Part shown: piece by piece, positions 27,464-35,703 of the stretch | Numbering within the stretch: position 1 is the first letter of the stretch | How the letters are laid out: every line of letters begins with the position of its first letter | Assembly: GCF_000739875.1 (NCBI RefSeq) | Contig: NZ_BBJR01000025.1 | Coordinates: 62,001-126,000, forward strand | From: Comamonas aquatica NBRC 14918 | GTDB lineage: Bacteria > Pseudomonadota > Gammaproteobacteria > Burkholderiales > Burkholderiaceae_C | Direction of reading: 5' to 3' | Length of the DNA: 64,000 bases | Position numbers and translations under genes: made by a program | Notes under the pieces: generated by a model | Told to the model about the DNA's origin: nothing | What the model saw: only the letters and a program-made list of their open reading frames with translations | Database searches by the model: none

Positions 27464-28555
27464 TCAGGCGCCGTGCTTTTGCGCGTAGGACCAGGCCAGC
27501 TGCGCCATGGGCCGCGCGGTATCGCCCGCGGCCTTGGCCTGCGCGCTGGAGGCGGTCCCCGCCTCGACCCGCTTGGCAATGCCCTGCAAGATGGCCGCGA
27601 TGCGGAACATGTTGTAGGCCAGGTAGAAATTCCAGTCGGCCTGCAGCTGCTGCGGCGTGGCCAGCCCGGTGCGCTCGCAGTAGCGGCGCATGTATTCGGC
27701 TTCGCTGGGAATGCCCAGGGCTGCAATGTCCAGGCCGCCAATGCCGCGCCCCAGGCTGGCCGGGATGTGCCAGGCCATGCAGTGGTAGCTGAAGTCGGCC
27801 AGGGGGTGGCCCAGCGTGGACAGCTCCCAGTCCAGCACGGCCACCACCTGCGGGGCATCGGCGGCGAACATGAGGTTGTCCATGCGGTAGTCGCCATGGA
27901 CGATGGAGACCTTGCTGTCGTCCTTGGCGCTGACCGGCATGTTCATCGGCAGCCAGGCCATCAGCTTGTCCATCTCGTCGATCGGCTGGGTGACCGAGGC
28001 CACGTACTGCTTGCTCCAGCGGCCGATCTGGCGCTCGAAATAGTTGCCCGGCTTGCCATAGTCGGCCAGGCCCTGGCGTGTCACATCGACCGTGTGCAGC
28101 GCGGCCATCACGCGGTTCATCTCGTCATAGATCGCACCGCGCTGCTGCGGCGTCATGCCGGGCAGGGACTGGTCCCACAGCACGCGGCCGGCCTTGAACT
28201 CCATGATGTAGAAGGCGCGGCCGATGATGGACTCGTCCTCGCACAGGGCATACATGTGCGGCACGGGCACATCGGTCCCGGCCAGCCCCTGCATGACCTT
28301 GAATTCACGCTCGATCGCATGCGCCGAGGGCAGGAGCTTGGCGACCGGACCGGGCTTGGAGCGCATCACGTAGCTGCGCCCCGGCGTGACCAGTTTGTAG
28401 GTGGGGTTGGATTGTCCGCCCTTGAACATCTCCACCGTGATCGGGCCTGCGAAGCCCGCCACCTGGGTGCTCATCCAGACCTCCAGAGCCGACACATCGA
28501 ACGCATGGGTGTCGGAAACTGGCTTGGTACCTACAAAATGGTCAAAGTTACTCAT
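27464..28555 (-). CDS. APH-fold phosphotransferase (LvaA/ACAD10-11 N-domain-like)
   Basis: A 363-residue phosphotransferase of the aminoglycoside-phosphotransferase fold. The nucleotide loop region reads FKGGQSNPTYKLVT near residue 45. The catalytic loop is IVHGDYRMDNLMFA near residue 220, and the metal-binding VAVLDWELSTLGHPLADFSY follows near residue 240. Antibiotic kinases are one branch of this fold, but this sequence matches the branch paired with acyl-CoA dehydrogenases, which phosphorylates 4-hydroxyacyl-CoA in levulinate and related pathways. The gene starts six bases after the Crp/Fnr stop, without its own strong ribosome site, suggesting coupling. Confidence 0.88.
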   Translation of the reverse strand: MSNFDHFVGTKPVSDTHAFDVSALEVWMSTQVAGFAGPITVEMFKGGQSNPTYKLVTPGRSYVMRSKPGPVAKLLPSAHAIEREFKVMQGLAGTDVPVPHMYALCEDESIIGRAFYIMEFKAGRVLWDQSLPGMTPQQRGAIYDEMNRVMAALHTVDVTRQGLADYGKPGNYFERQIGRWSKQYVASVTQPIDEMDKLMAWLPMNMPVSAKDDSKVSIVHGDYRMDNLMFAADAPQVVAVLDWELSTLGHPLADFSYHCMAWHIPASLGRGIGGLDIAALGIPSEAEYMRRYCERTGLATPQQLQADWNFYLAYNMFRIAAILQGIAKRVEAGTASSAQAKAAGDTARPMAQLAWSYAQKHGA

Positions 28556-28561
28556 GGTTGT

Positions 28562-29281
28562 TTAAAGGTCAGTTTCCACAATGCGCAGCAGCGCATCGCG
28601 GTCGCGCACAACCAGACCCCCCGGTTCGATCCGGATGATGTCCTCGCGCTCCATGCCCTTGAGCTCCTGGTTCACGCGCTGGCGTGAAGCCCCGAGCAAC
28701 TGGGCCAACTCTTCCTGCGCCAGCTGCAGGCCGATGCGCACTTCCTCGGCATGCGCCAGGCTGGGAATGCCATAGCTGCGCATCAGGTGCAGCAGCTGCT
28801 TGGCCAGCCGCGCGCGCAGCGGCAGCGTGTTCAGGTCCTCGACCAGGCCGTACAGCTGACGGATGCGGCGCGCCGCCAGCCACAGCATGGCCTCGTAGAA
28901 CTCGGTGTGCGTTGCCAGGATGCGCTTGAAGTCCGCCTTGGCCACGCACAGCAGCGTGGTCGCCCCGTGGGCATACGCGTCGTGCGTGCGGCGATCCCCG
29001 TCGAAGATCGAGGTATCGCCAAACCACAGCCCAGGCTCCACATAGGTCAGCGTGATCTGCTTGCCCGTGATGGACGTCGAGCTCACCCGCACGGCCCCCT
29101 TGGCACACGCAAACCATTCCTCCGGCACTTCGCCGCGGGCGCAGATCAAAGCACCATCCTTGAATCGTTTGACGTAAGCGCATCGGAGTATGTCGTGCCG
29201 CAGCGAAGGTGAGAGGGATGAAAACCAGCGACCTGCATTGATCGCTTCACGTTCTTCGATAGTAAGAATCGGGTCGTCCAT
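28562..29281 (-). CDS. Crp/Fnr-family transcriptional regulator
   Basis: A 239-residue regulator. The N-terminal cyclic-nucleotide-binding-type beta-barrel spans about residues 15-130, with GLWFGDTSIFDGDRRTHDA as its phosphate-cassette region. A dimerisation helix and a C-terminal winged helix, LAQEELAQLLGASRQRVNQE near residue 180, follow. The usual phosphate-binding GE..RSA is altered to GD.S.....RRTH, so cAMP binding is doubtful. No Fnr-type N-terminal cysteine cluster is seen. It heads the operon with the APH-fold and dehydrogenase genes and may regulate them. The ribosome site is weak. Confidence 0.87.
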   Translation of the reverse strand: MDDPILTIEEREAINAGRWFSSLSPSLRHDILRCAYVKRFKDGALICARGEVPEEWFACAKGAVRVSSTSITGKQITLTYVEPGLWFGDTSIFDGDRRTHDAYAHGATTLLCVAKADFKRILATHTEFYEAMLWLAARRIRQLYGLVEDLNTLPLRARLAKQLLHLMRSYGIPSLAHAEEVRIGLQLAQEELAQLLGASRQRVNQELKGMEREDIIRIEPGGLVVRDRDALLRIVETDL

Positions 29282-29678
29282 ATCCTGTCGTTTCTGTGAC
29301 TGAAAACCGGACCATTGTCGCGTCAGAGACCAGCCGCTTGGGGTCTGAAAGCGCCTCCTGGGTATGAACTTGTCCAGAAAGTGACAGTCTGGATCGCAGC
29401 CAACCCCAAAACAAAGGGTAAACCCTTAACCCTTTGATGCTGCACGCGTTTTCCAGCCCCAGACTGTGCACCACACCACGGTCCATCGCAGTTTTTTTCA
29501 ACTCGGGCATTCCGCCCAGCAGAACCCTGCCAGCGTCCACCCAGACCGGTCTCGGTCACCATGCGGCCGTAGCCCTGCACAGCGCCCACCGGGTGGGCCG
29601 CCACCATGCCGCTTTGCTCATCCATCCATAGCTGTCCGCGCAGGATTTACCGGCCTTCAACGCCGATTTGATGCAATT
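29282..29678. other. intergenic region upstream of Crp/Fnr gene
   Basis: No gene is supported here. An 8-bp inverted repeat, CAAAGGGT/ACCCTTTG, lies at 29412-29436 around a nine-base loop and might be an operator for the Crp/Fnr operon. A degenerate dispersed-repeat copy occupies 29614-29665. Overlapping short frames on the minus strand lack codon bias and ribosome sites, though some could be debris of a lost gene. Confidence 0.45.
29614..29665 (-). repeat. dispersed AGCGCT-type repeat, degenerate copy
   Basis: On the minus strand the right half GCGCGGACAGCTATGGAT matches the family motif. The left half, AAATCGGCGTTGAAGGCC, is weakly conserved. It lies just after the stop of the 90-residue hypothetical gene. 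Confidence 0.45.
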
Positions 29679-29951
29679 TCAAGACGTGGACACCGCACCT
29701 GCCAAGACCACCGGCTCGCCGCTGGCCAGAACCATGCAGCTGGTGGACCCCACCTGCAGCTTGGCGCCATGAAACACGTCCTCCCAGCCGTCGGCCTGCT
29801 TGAAGTTCGTGGTGCCGTGGGTCAGTTGGCGCTCGGCGTTCAAGGCCTGCAGGTCGGCGGCGGTCAGCTCGATGCACGAAGGGAAGGCGCTGCCGTGCGC
29901 CTTCCAGTGCGCACGCCAGGCCTCAACCGGCGCGTCGCAGAGATTGGGCAT
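29679..29951 (-). CDS. small hypothetical protein
   Basis: A 90-residue frame on the minus strand, starting MPNLCDAPVEAWRAHWKAHG and ending GAVSTS. I do not recognise a family. It looks coding because almost every third codon position is G or C, as in neighbouring genes, and composition is protein-like with several Trp and Cys residues. There is no good Shine-Dalgarno and no membrane segment or signal peptide. It is isolated between the Crp/Fnr leader and a divergent TPP riboswitch. It may be a complete small protein or the tail of a truncated gene. Confidence 0.45.
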   Translation of the reverse strand: MPNLCDAPVEAWRAHWKAHGSAFPSCIELTAADLQALNAERQLTHGTTNFKQADGWEDVFHGAKLQVGSTSCMVLASGEPVVLAGAVSTS

Positions 29952-30077
29952 GGCTGAATTTCAGGGCATGTTCCGGCGCTCCTGGCCCCGCTGCGGTACG
30001 GCCCATGGGCGGGTCTGCGACCAGGGAAACCGCGGTTTCATGGGACAATCGCGCCCGCTGCATCGCACGGTGTGGCG

Positions 30078-30160
30078 CTCGCTGGGGGTGCCCTGCCGCA
30101 AGGCCGGGCTGAGAGAGTCCCTTTGAACCTGATTGAGATCATCCTCGCGCAGGGAAGCTG
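30078..30160 (+). promoter_or_regulatory. TPP riboswitch (THI element) upstream of cytX
   Basis: The conserved THI-box elements are present in order: GGGGTGCC at about 30085, GGCTGAGAGAGTCCC across 30107-30121, AACCTGATTGAGATCATCC near 30126 with the CTGAT-type core, and CGCGCAGGGAAGC at the end. It lies 90 bases before the transporter start. Binding of thiamine pyrophosphate should repress expression of the downstream pyrimidine-precursor transporter. Confidence 0.95.
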
Positions 30161-30248
30161 TTCATGCTGGTTGCTCGTCCGCAGGCTGTTGGCCCTTGCG
30201 GGCCGCGAGCCTGTCACGGCCCCTGCTTCGTAGGCTTACGGAGCATGT

Positions 30249-31550
30249 ATGCATTCCTCGTCTTCCGCGCCCGCCAACCAGGCGCTGTCTCCCACCACAC
30301 CGTCTGAACGGGTGTTCGCCCTGCACGACCACGCTGCGCTGTGGTTCAGCCTGGGCGTGGGCCTGCTGGTGATGCAGGTGGGCGCCTACCTGCTGCCCGC
30401 CCTGTCCACCCAGCAGGCCGTACTGGCGATCGTCTGCGGGTCGCTGCTGGGCGCCGGCCTGCTGGGCTGGATGGCCAAGATTGCCTGCGACACCGGGCTG
30501 TCCAGCGCCGCGCTGATGACCCACGTCTACGGCCGCCAGTTCGCCAAGCTGCCCATCCTGCTGAACCTGGTGCAACTGATCGGCTGGGGCACCTTCGAGC
30601 TGGTGGTGATGCGCGACGCCAGCGTGGCCATTGCCCGCCAGGCCGGCGGCATGGCGGCCAGCCACTGGCCGGTGGTCATGACCCTGGTGTGGGGTGCCGT
30701 GATCGGGCTACTGATCAGTGGCTCCATGCTCAAGCTGGTGCGCCAGCTGATTGCCCGCATTGCGCTGCCGCTGGTGGTGCTGTCGCTGCTGTGGCTGACC
30801 TGGCATTTTGTCGGCCTGGCCCTGGAACAGGGCTGGGAAGGCATCTGGCAACGCCCCGGCACCGGTGGCATGGGCTGGTTGCCCGCCATGGACCTGGTGG
30901 TGGCCATGCCCATCTCCTGGCTGCCGCTGGTGGCGGACTATGCCCGCCATGGCCGCGATGGTCGCAGCGCCCTGCGCGGCACCTGGCTTGGCTTTGGACT
31001 GGCCAACGTGTGGTGCTACGGCCTGGGCGTGCTGATCACGCTGACCCTGCCCAGCGAGAACCTGGTCACCGCCCTGCTGCTGGCCCAGGGGGGCCTGATC
31101 GCCCTGACGCTGATCCTGATCGACGAAGTGGACAACGCTTATGGCGACACCTACTCCGGCGCCATGGCCGCCCACAGCATGGCGCCACGCTGGAGCCTGC
31201 GCCGCTGGGGCCTGGGGCTGACCGTGGTCTGCGTGCTGCTGGCCCTGGTGCTGCCCATGCACAGCATCGAACCCTTCCTGCTGATGCTCAGCTCGGTCTT
31301 CGTGCCCCTGTTTGGCGTGATCCTGGGGCGCCTGGCCTGGCAAGCAACCGACCAGCGCCTGGCCCAGGCCCCGCAATGGCTGGCGCAGGCGCGCGGCGCG
31401 CACTGGCCGGCCGTGCTGCTGTGGCTGGCGGGTGTGGGCTTCTACCACGGCGTGCCCCTGCTGGCCCCTGCCGCAGGCAGCGCGCTGCCAACGCTGCTGG
31501 TGTGCTTTGTGCTGGTGCGACTGCTGCCGCGCGCGGCCCCGGCGCAGTGA
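30249..31550 (+). CDS. cytX: NCS1-family hydroxymethylpyrimidine transporter CytX
   Basis: A 433-residue permease of the nucleobase:cation symporter-1 family with about twelve membrane segments. The hydrophobic core begins ALWFSLGVGLLVMQVGAYLL near residue 30, and helix 6 region WLPAMDLVVAMPISWLPLVA lies near residue 215. Family members bring in cytosine or, when placed behind a THI element, hydroxymethylpyrimidine for thiamine synthesis. The TPP riboswitch directly upstream decides for the latter. It stands alone; thiD lies about 0.8 kb downstream on the other strand. Confidence 0.9.
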   Translation: MHSSSSAPANQALSPTTPSERVFALHDHAALWFSLGVGLLVMQVGAYLLPALSTQQAVLAIVCGSLLGAGLLGWMAKIACDTGLSSAALMTHVYGRQFAKLPILLNLVQLIGWGTFELVVMRDASVAIARQAGGMAASHWPVVMTLVWGAVIGLLISGSMLKLVRQLIARIALPLVVLSLLWLTWHFVGLALEQGWEGIWQRPGTGGMGWLPAMDLVVAMPISWLPLVADYARHGRDGRSALRGTWLGFGLANVWCYGLGVLITLTLPSENLVTALLLAQGGLIALTLILIDEVDNAYGDTYSGAMAAHSMAPRWSLRRWGLGLTVVCVLLALVLPMHSIEPFLLMLSSVFVPLFGVILGRLAWQATDQRLAQAPQWLAQARGAHWPAVLLWLAGVGFYHGVPLLAPAAGSALPTLLVCFVLVRLLPRAAPAQ

Positions 31551-31757
31551 CCCCAGGCCAGCCGCAATTTGGTCGGTTTGTCCAGACGGTTCATCGCCAA
31601 GCATGACCAGAAACACGACAGCGGTCACATTTCACGCATTTTTTTGTGAGTGGAATGCAAATTTCAGTGAAACTGCGCGGGCATGATGCAAATTCTTACA
31701 GGTACGGGGCACACGGCCCGCACCTGGGCCCCCTTGATTCACAGGAGTTATTGCCGC

Positions 31758-32243
31758 GTGTTGTCACCACTTGCCCCCCACCTCTCCCGCCGCCTGCGCA
31801 GCAGCGGCCTTGCTGCCCTGCTGTTGACCGGTGTGCTTGCCGCCGCCCCTGCCTTGGCCCAAGCACAAGAGTTTTTGAGCATCAAGGGCAATACCGTCAA
31901 CATCCGCGCCAAACCCACGACCAAGTCCGAGATTGCCTGGGAACTGATCAAAGGCTATCCCGTGCAGGTGATGGAGCGCCGGGACGACTGGATCAAGGTC
32001 AAGGACTTTGAAGGCCCGCTGGGCTGGGTGCACCAGCCCCTGACCGACAGCGTGCCTCATTACCTGATCAAGGCCGATACCGTCAACCTGCGCGCAGGCC
32101 CGGGCACCAAACACGGCGTAGTGACCAAGCTGAGCAAGTACGACATCGTCAAGACCTTGGAAAAGCGCGACGACTGGGCCAAAGTCCAGACGCCCGAAGG
32201 CCAGTCCGGCTGGATGCTGGAAAAGCTGGGATGGGGTTGGTAG
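31758..32243 (+). CDS. exported SH3b-domain protein
   Basis: A 161-residue secreted protein with two bacterial SH3 domains. A signal peptide covers about residues 1-36, with a basic start and ALLLTGVLAAAPALAQA. Domain one has KGNTVNIRAKPTTKSEIAW then GYPVQVMERRDDWIKV. Domain two repeats it as ADTVNLRAGPGTKHGVVT then DIVKTLEKRDDWAKV. Such domains bind cell-wall or unknown ligands. The GTG at 31758 is chosen because AGGAG at 31743-31747 is ten bases upstream; an ATG at 31683 is in frame but would add residues unlike a leader peptide. A bidirectional terminator follows. Confidence 0.82.
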   Translation: MLSPLAPHLSRRLRSSGLAALLLTGVLAAAPALAQAQEFLSIKGNTVNIRAKPTTKSEIAWELIKGYPVQVMERRDDWIKVKDFEGPLGWVHQPLTDSVPHYLIKADTVNLRAGPGTKHGVVTKLSKYDIVKTLEKRDDWAKVQTPEGQSGWMLEKLGWGW

Positions 32244-32265
32244 CCCCTCTCCTAGCAGACAGAAT

Positions 32266-32310
32266 CTCCATAAAAAAAACGGCGCCCAGGGCGCCGTTTT
32301 TTTTATGGAG
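32266..32310. terminator. bidirectional terminator, perfect 21-bp inverted repeat
   Basis: CTCCATAAAAAAAACGGCGCC at 32266-32286 is exactly repeated in inverse at 32290-32310 around a three-base loop. It terminates the SH3b gene on plus and thiD on minus. Its arms are unusually long and perfect for a terminator. Confidence 0.92.
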
Positions 32311-32338
32311 AATCCGCGGCCCTGCCGAGCCACCACCC

Positions 32339-33205
32339 TCAGCCCGTGAACACCAGCTGGGCCTGGGGCGCAAACCCATGGTTCAAAGGGCCATGGCCCC
32401 GCCCGGTGTACACCTCAGCCCCGGCGGCGATGGCCCCCAGGATGTAGCTGCGGGCGCTTTCCACCGCCGCTGGCAGCGGCAGGCCGCGCGCCAGGTAGGC
32501 TGCAATCGCCGAGGACAGGGTGCAACCCGTGCCATGGCCGTTGTGCGTGGGAATGCGCTGCGAACCCAGCTCCTGGCGCGAGCCGTCGCGACCGGCCAGC
32601 AAGTCCACCACCCAGTCACCAGGCAGGTGCCCGCCTTTGAGCAGCACCTGCTGCGCACCCATGTCCAGCAAGGCCTGGGCGGCGGAATCCATGTCCGTCA
32701 CATCGGCGATCTTGCGGCCAATCAGCCAGCCGGCCTCATCCAGGTTGGGCGTGATCACGCTGGCCAGCGGGAACAGCTCACGCACCAGCACGGCCACGGT
32801 TTCATCGTGGATCAGCTTGTCGCCGCTGGTGGCCACCATCACCGGGTCCAGCACCACGTTCGCAATCCCGTAGCGGCGGATGGCATCGGCCACCACCTGC
32901 ACGATCTCGGGCGCATGCAGCATGCCGATCTTGACGGCATCCACCCCGATGTCCTGCACCACGGCGTCGATCTGCGCCTGCAGCATCTCGGGCGGGATGC
33001 CATGGATGCAGCGCACGCCCAGCGTGTTCTGGGCGGTGATGGCGGTGATGGCCGTCATGCCGTAGCAGCCCAAGGCGCTGAAGGTCTTCAGGTCGGCCTG
33101 GATGCCGGCGCCACCGCCACTGTCCGAGCCGGCGATGGAAAGCACGCGCGCATAGCGCGGAAAACGGGGGGATGCACTGCCGTGTGGCAGGGGTTGCGTA
33201 GTCAT
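32339..33205 (-). CDS. thiD: hydroxymethylpyrimidine/phosphomethylpyrimidine kinase
   Basis: A 288-residue kinase of the ribokinase fold that phosphorylates hydroxymethylpyrimidine and then its monophosphate, giving the pyrimidine half of thiamine. The substrate motif IAGSDSGGGAGIQADLKTF is near residue 23, DPVMVATSGDKLI near residue 120, and the C-terminal catalytic GHGTGCTLSSAIAAYLARG near residue 225. The ATG at 33205 fits the family start. No Shine-Dalgarno is visible and, unlike the neighbouring thi genes, no THI element precedes it. Its promoter lies within the region that also holds the thiO riboswitch on the opposite strand. Confidence 0.94.
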   Translation of the reverse strand: MTTQPLPHGSASPRFPRYARVLSIAGSDSGGGAGIQADLKTFSALGCYGMTAITAITAQNTLGVRCIHGIPPEMLQAQIDAVVQDIGVDAVKIGMLHAPEIVQVVADAIRRYGIANVVLDPVMVATSGDKLIHDETVAVLVRELFPLASVITPNLDEAGWLIGRKIADVTDMDSAAQALLDMGAQQVLLKGGHLPGDWVVDLLAGRDGSRQELGSQRIPTHNGHGTGCTLSSAIAAYLARGLPLPAAVESARSYILGAIAAGAEVYTGRGHGPLNHGFAPQAQLVFTG

Positions 33206-33290
33206 GGCAAAAATTATGACCCAAGCCAAGGCTTGTTCACGCACTGGCGCCGCTGTTCCTGCCCTTGTGCTGTAATTGCCGCTTGCGGAC

Positions 33291-33405
33291 GAAACAGGGG
33301 TGTCCCGCTGCCACCGGCACCGTGCCGGCGCAGTGCGCGACTGAGAAACACCCTGGGGCCCTGCGCCCCGTTACCCGATCCAGGTCATGCTGGCGTGGGG
33401 AGTTT
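33291..33405 (+). promoter_or_regulatory. TPP riboswitch upstream of thiOSGE
   Basis: THI-box elements are visible: CAGGGGTGTCCC at 33295, GCGACTGAGAAACACCC at about 33338, TTACCCGATCCAGGTCATGC near 33371 and GCGTGGGGAGT at the end. A GC-rich variable hairpin (CACCGGCACCGTGCCGG region) is inserted between the first two. It lies about 75 bases before thiO and should repress the operon when thiamine pyrophosphate is plentiful. Confidence 0.93.
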
Positions 33406-33479
33406 CCACAGAGCAGCAGCCGCACGGCTGCGATGCCCGTTTTGTCCTTGGCGACACTTACCAACGGGAATTCTTCACC

Positions 33480-34583
33480 ATGCTCGCTTTGACCACACCT
33501 TCGCACATTGCCATCCTGGGCGCCGGCCTGATGGGCCGTCTTCTGGCACTGGAGCTGGCGCGCGAGGGGCATCGCGTCGAGGTGTTCGAAGCCAAGGGCC
33601 CCGAGGCCGATGGCGCTGCCGCGCGCGTGGCCGCCGCCATGCTGGCCCCGCTGGCCGAATCGGCCATCACCGAACCCGGCGTGGTGCGCATGGGCCAGTA
33701 CGGGCTGACCCGCTGGCCCCAGCTGATCGCCCAGTTGGACGCCCCCGTGTATTTCCAGCAGAACGGCACGCTGGTGGTCTGGCACCGCCAGGATGCCGCC
33801 GATGCCCAGCGCCTGTGCAGCCTGTTCGAGAAGAACCGCCGCCTCAACCCCAGCCTGCCCGCGCTGGAGAACCTGGATGCCCAGCGCCTGCCCCAGGTCG
33901 AGCCCGCCCTGCAAGGCCGCTTCAACCAGGGCGTCTACCTGCCCGGCGAAGGCCAGCTGGACAACCGCCAGCTGCTGGCCGCGCTGGAGCAGACACTGAC
34001 CCGCCTGGGCGTGGCGCTGCACTGGCACACCCCGCGCGAGACCACCGACTTCCAACCCGGCACCAGCGGCCAGCCCGATCTGGTGCTGGACTGCCGCGGC
34101 CTGGGCGCACGCACGCAGTGGAGCGCGCTGCGCGGCATCCGCGGCGAGGTGGTGCGCGTGCACGCCCCCGAGGTGACGCTGCAGCGCCCCACGCGCCTGG
34201 TGCACCCGCGCTACCCGCTGTACATCGCACCCAAGCAGGACCACATCTTCGTCATCGGCGCGACCGAGATCGAATCCGACGACATGGGCCCGGCCAGCCT
34301 GCGCTCGGTGATGGAGCTGCTCAGCGCGCTCTACACCGTGCACTCCGGCTTTGCCGAAGCGCGCATCCTGGAAATTGCCACCCAGTGCCGCCCCACCCTG
34401 CCGGACAACCTGCCCGCCCTGCGCTGGCTGGACGAGCGCGTGCTGCAGGTCAACGGCCTGTACCGCCACGGCTACATGATCTCCCCCGCCATGCTGGACG
34501 CCACGCTGCAGCTGCTGCGCACGGGCAGCGCGGCGCTGGCCGAGGACTTCGACGTGGTCGTGCACGCCCCCATGCTCGCCTGA
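33480..34583 (+). CDS. thiO: FAD-dependent glycine oxidase-type enzyme ThiO
   Basis: A 367-residue flavoprotein of the DAO family. ThiO oxidises glycine to dehydroglycine for thiazole formation. The FAD-binding GxGxxG is HIAILGAGLMGRLLALELA at residues 9-27, followed by VEVFEAKG. Later, GVYLPGEGQLDNRQLLAAL near residue 148 and the C-terminal VNGLYRHGYMISPAM near residue 330 are family features. It is first in the thiO-thiS-thiG-thiE operon, under the THI element. This aerobic route contrasts with ThiH, which is absent from the window. Confidence 0.92.
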   Translation: MLALTTPSHIAILGAGLMGRLLALELAREGHRVEVFEAKGPEADGAAARVAAAMLAPLAESAITEPGVVRMGQYGLTRWPQLIAQLDAPVYFQQNGTLVVWHRQDAADAQRLCSLFEKNRRLNPSLPALENLDAQRLPQVEPALQGRFNQGVYLPGEGQLDNRQLLAALEQTLTRLGVALHWHTPRETTDFQPGTSGQPDLVLDCRGLGARTQWSALRGIRGEVVRVHAPEVTLQRPTRLVHPRYPLYIAPKQDHIFVIGATEIESDDMGPASLRSVMELLSALYTVHSGFAEARILEIATQCRPTLPDNLPALRWLDERVLQVNGLYRHGYMISPAMLDATLQLLRTGSAALAEDFDVVVHAPMLA

Positions 34584-34619
34584 GCACCGCGCTTCGCCGA
34601 CAATACGGGCTTTTTGCTT

Positions 34620-34817
34620 ATGAACATCACCATCAACCAGCAGGCAGTGCAACTGCCCGACCCGGCCAATGTGGCCGACGCCGTGGCCCACTGGCAGGCC
34701 CAGCCACCGTTTGCGGTGGCGGTGAATGCCGAGTTCGTGCCCAAATCGCTGTACGCCACGCGCCAACTGGCCGAGGGCGACCGCCTGGACATCATCGCCC
34801 CCGTGACGGGCGGTTGA
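34620..34817 (+). CDS. thiS: sulfur carrier protein ThiS
   Basis: A 65-residue ubiquitin-like sulfur carrier. It ends in the required Gly-Gly (IIAPVTGG), which is adenylated and converted to a thiocarboxylate that donates sulfur to thiazole. The ATG at 34620 follows thiO by 36 bases; a TTG two codons upstream is rejected. The matching thiF-like activating enzyme is not in the window. Confidence 0.94.
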   Translation: MNITINQQAVQLPDPANVADAVAHWQAQPPFAVAVNAEFVPKSLYATRQLAEGDRLDIIAPVTGG

Positions 34818-34839
34818 GGGTTCGGGGCACCGATTCTTC

Positions 34840-34893
34840 ATAAAATCAGCCGCTAGCGCTTTCCTATCAAGCGCTGGCAGCTATCAAAATTTC
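34840..34893 (+). repeat. dispersed AGCGCT-type palindromic repeat inside the thi operon
   Basis: ATAAAATCAGCCGCTAGCGC then TTTCCTATC then AAGCGCTGGCAGCTATC. The halves can pair through GCTAGCGCTT/AAGCGCTGGC. It ends three bases before the thiG ATG and provides no Shine-Dalgarno, so it may shape thiG translation. Confidence 0.7.
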
Positions 34894-34896
34894 GCC

Positions 34897-35703
34897 ATGA
34901 GCACACCTACCCCCGCCGCAGACAGCCTGGTGCTGTACGGCCAGACCTTCCAAAGTCGATTGCTGCTGGGCACATCGCGCTACCCCTCGCCCGCCGTGCT
35001 GGAAGCGGCCGTGGCCCGTGCCAAACCCGCCATGGTCACCGCCTCGCTGCGCCGCCAGGGCAGCAACGCCGCCGAAACCGGCGCCAGCTTCTGGGAGCTG
35101 CTGCGCCAGCTGAACGTGCCCGTGCTGCCCAACACCGCCGGCTGCATGACCATCCAGGAAGCCGTGACCACGGCCCAGATGGCGCGCGAGGTGTTCGACA
35201 CCCCCTGGATCAAGCTGGAGCTGATCGGTGACGACTACACCCTGCAGCCCGACACGCTGAACCTGGTGGAGGCCGCGTCCCTCCTGATCAAGGACGGCTT
35301 CCAGGTGCTGCCCTACTGCACCGAGGACCTGGTGCTGTGCCAGCGCCTGGTCGACGTGGGCTGCCAGGCTGTCATGCCCTGGGCCGCCCCCATCGGCACC
35401 GGCCGCGGCCCTGCCAACCCCTACGCCATGCAGGTGCTGCGCGAGCGCCTGGACGTGCCCCTGATCGTTGATGCCGGTCTGGGCCGACCCAGCCACGCCT
35501 GCCAGGTCATGGAGTGGGGGTTTGACGGCGTGCTGCTGAACACCGCCGTGGCCCTGTCCGAAGACCCGGTGCGCATGGCCGGCGCCTTTGCCGACGCCAC
35601 CCAGGCCGGCCGCGACGGCTACCTGGCTGGCGCCATGGCCGAACAGACCGCCGCCCAGCCCAGCACCCCCGTCCTGGGCACACCCTTCTGGCACCATGAC
35701 TGA
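34897..35703 (+). CDS. thiG: thiazole synthase ThiG
   Basis: A 268-residue (beta/alpha)8 enzyme that joins deoxyxylulose phosphate, dehydroglycine and ThiS sulfur into the thiazole ring. The opening is [20 protein letters not shown], the Schiff-base lysine is in the [18 protein letters not shown]-type block near residue 108, and the phosphate-binding [14 protein letters not shown] lies near residue 166 with [11 protein letters not shown] near residue 190. There is a repeat in place of a normal ribosome site, 80 bases after thiS. It overlaps thiE by eight bases. Confidence 0.96.
   Translation: MSTPTPAADSLVLYGQTFQSRLLLGTSRYPSPAVLEAAVARAKPAMVTASLRRQGSNAAETGASFWELLRQLNVPVLPNTAGCMTIQEAVTTAQMAREVFDTPWIKLELIGDDYTLQPDTLNLVEAASLLIKDGFQVLPYCTEDLVLCQRLVDVGCQAVMPWAAPIGTGRGPANPYAMQVLRERLDVPLIVDAGLGRPSHACQVMEWGFDGVLLNTAVALSEDPVRMAGAFADATQAGRDGYLAGAMAEQTAAQPSTPVLGTPFWHHD

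Noticed and set aside
27464-28555. Aminoglycoside resistance gene
   Set aside because: The APH fold is present, but the operon with an acyl-CoA dehydrogenase and the sequence features point to the LvaA/ACAD10-11 branch, not antibiotic kinases.
29247-29625. Overlapping minus-strand frames of about 100 codons upstream of the Crp/Fnr gene
   Set aside because: No codon bias, no Shine-Dalgarno and no recognisable domain. They might be debris, but nothing supports a gene.
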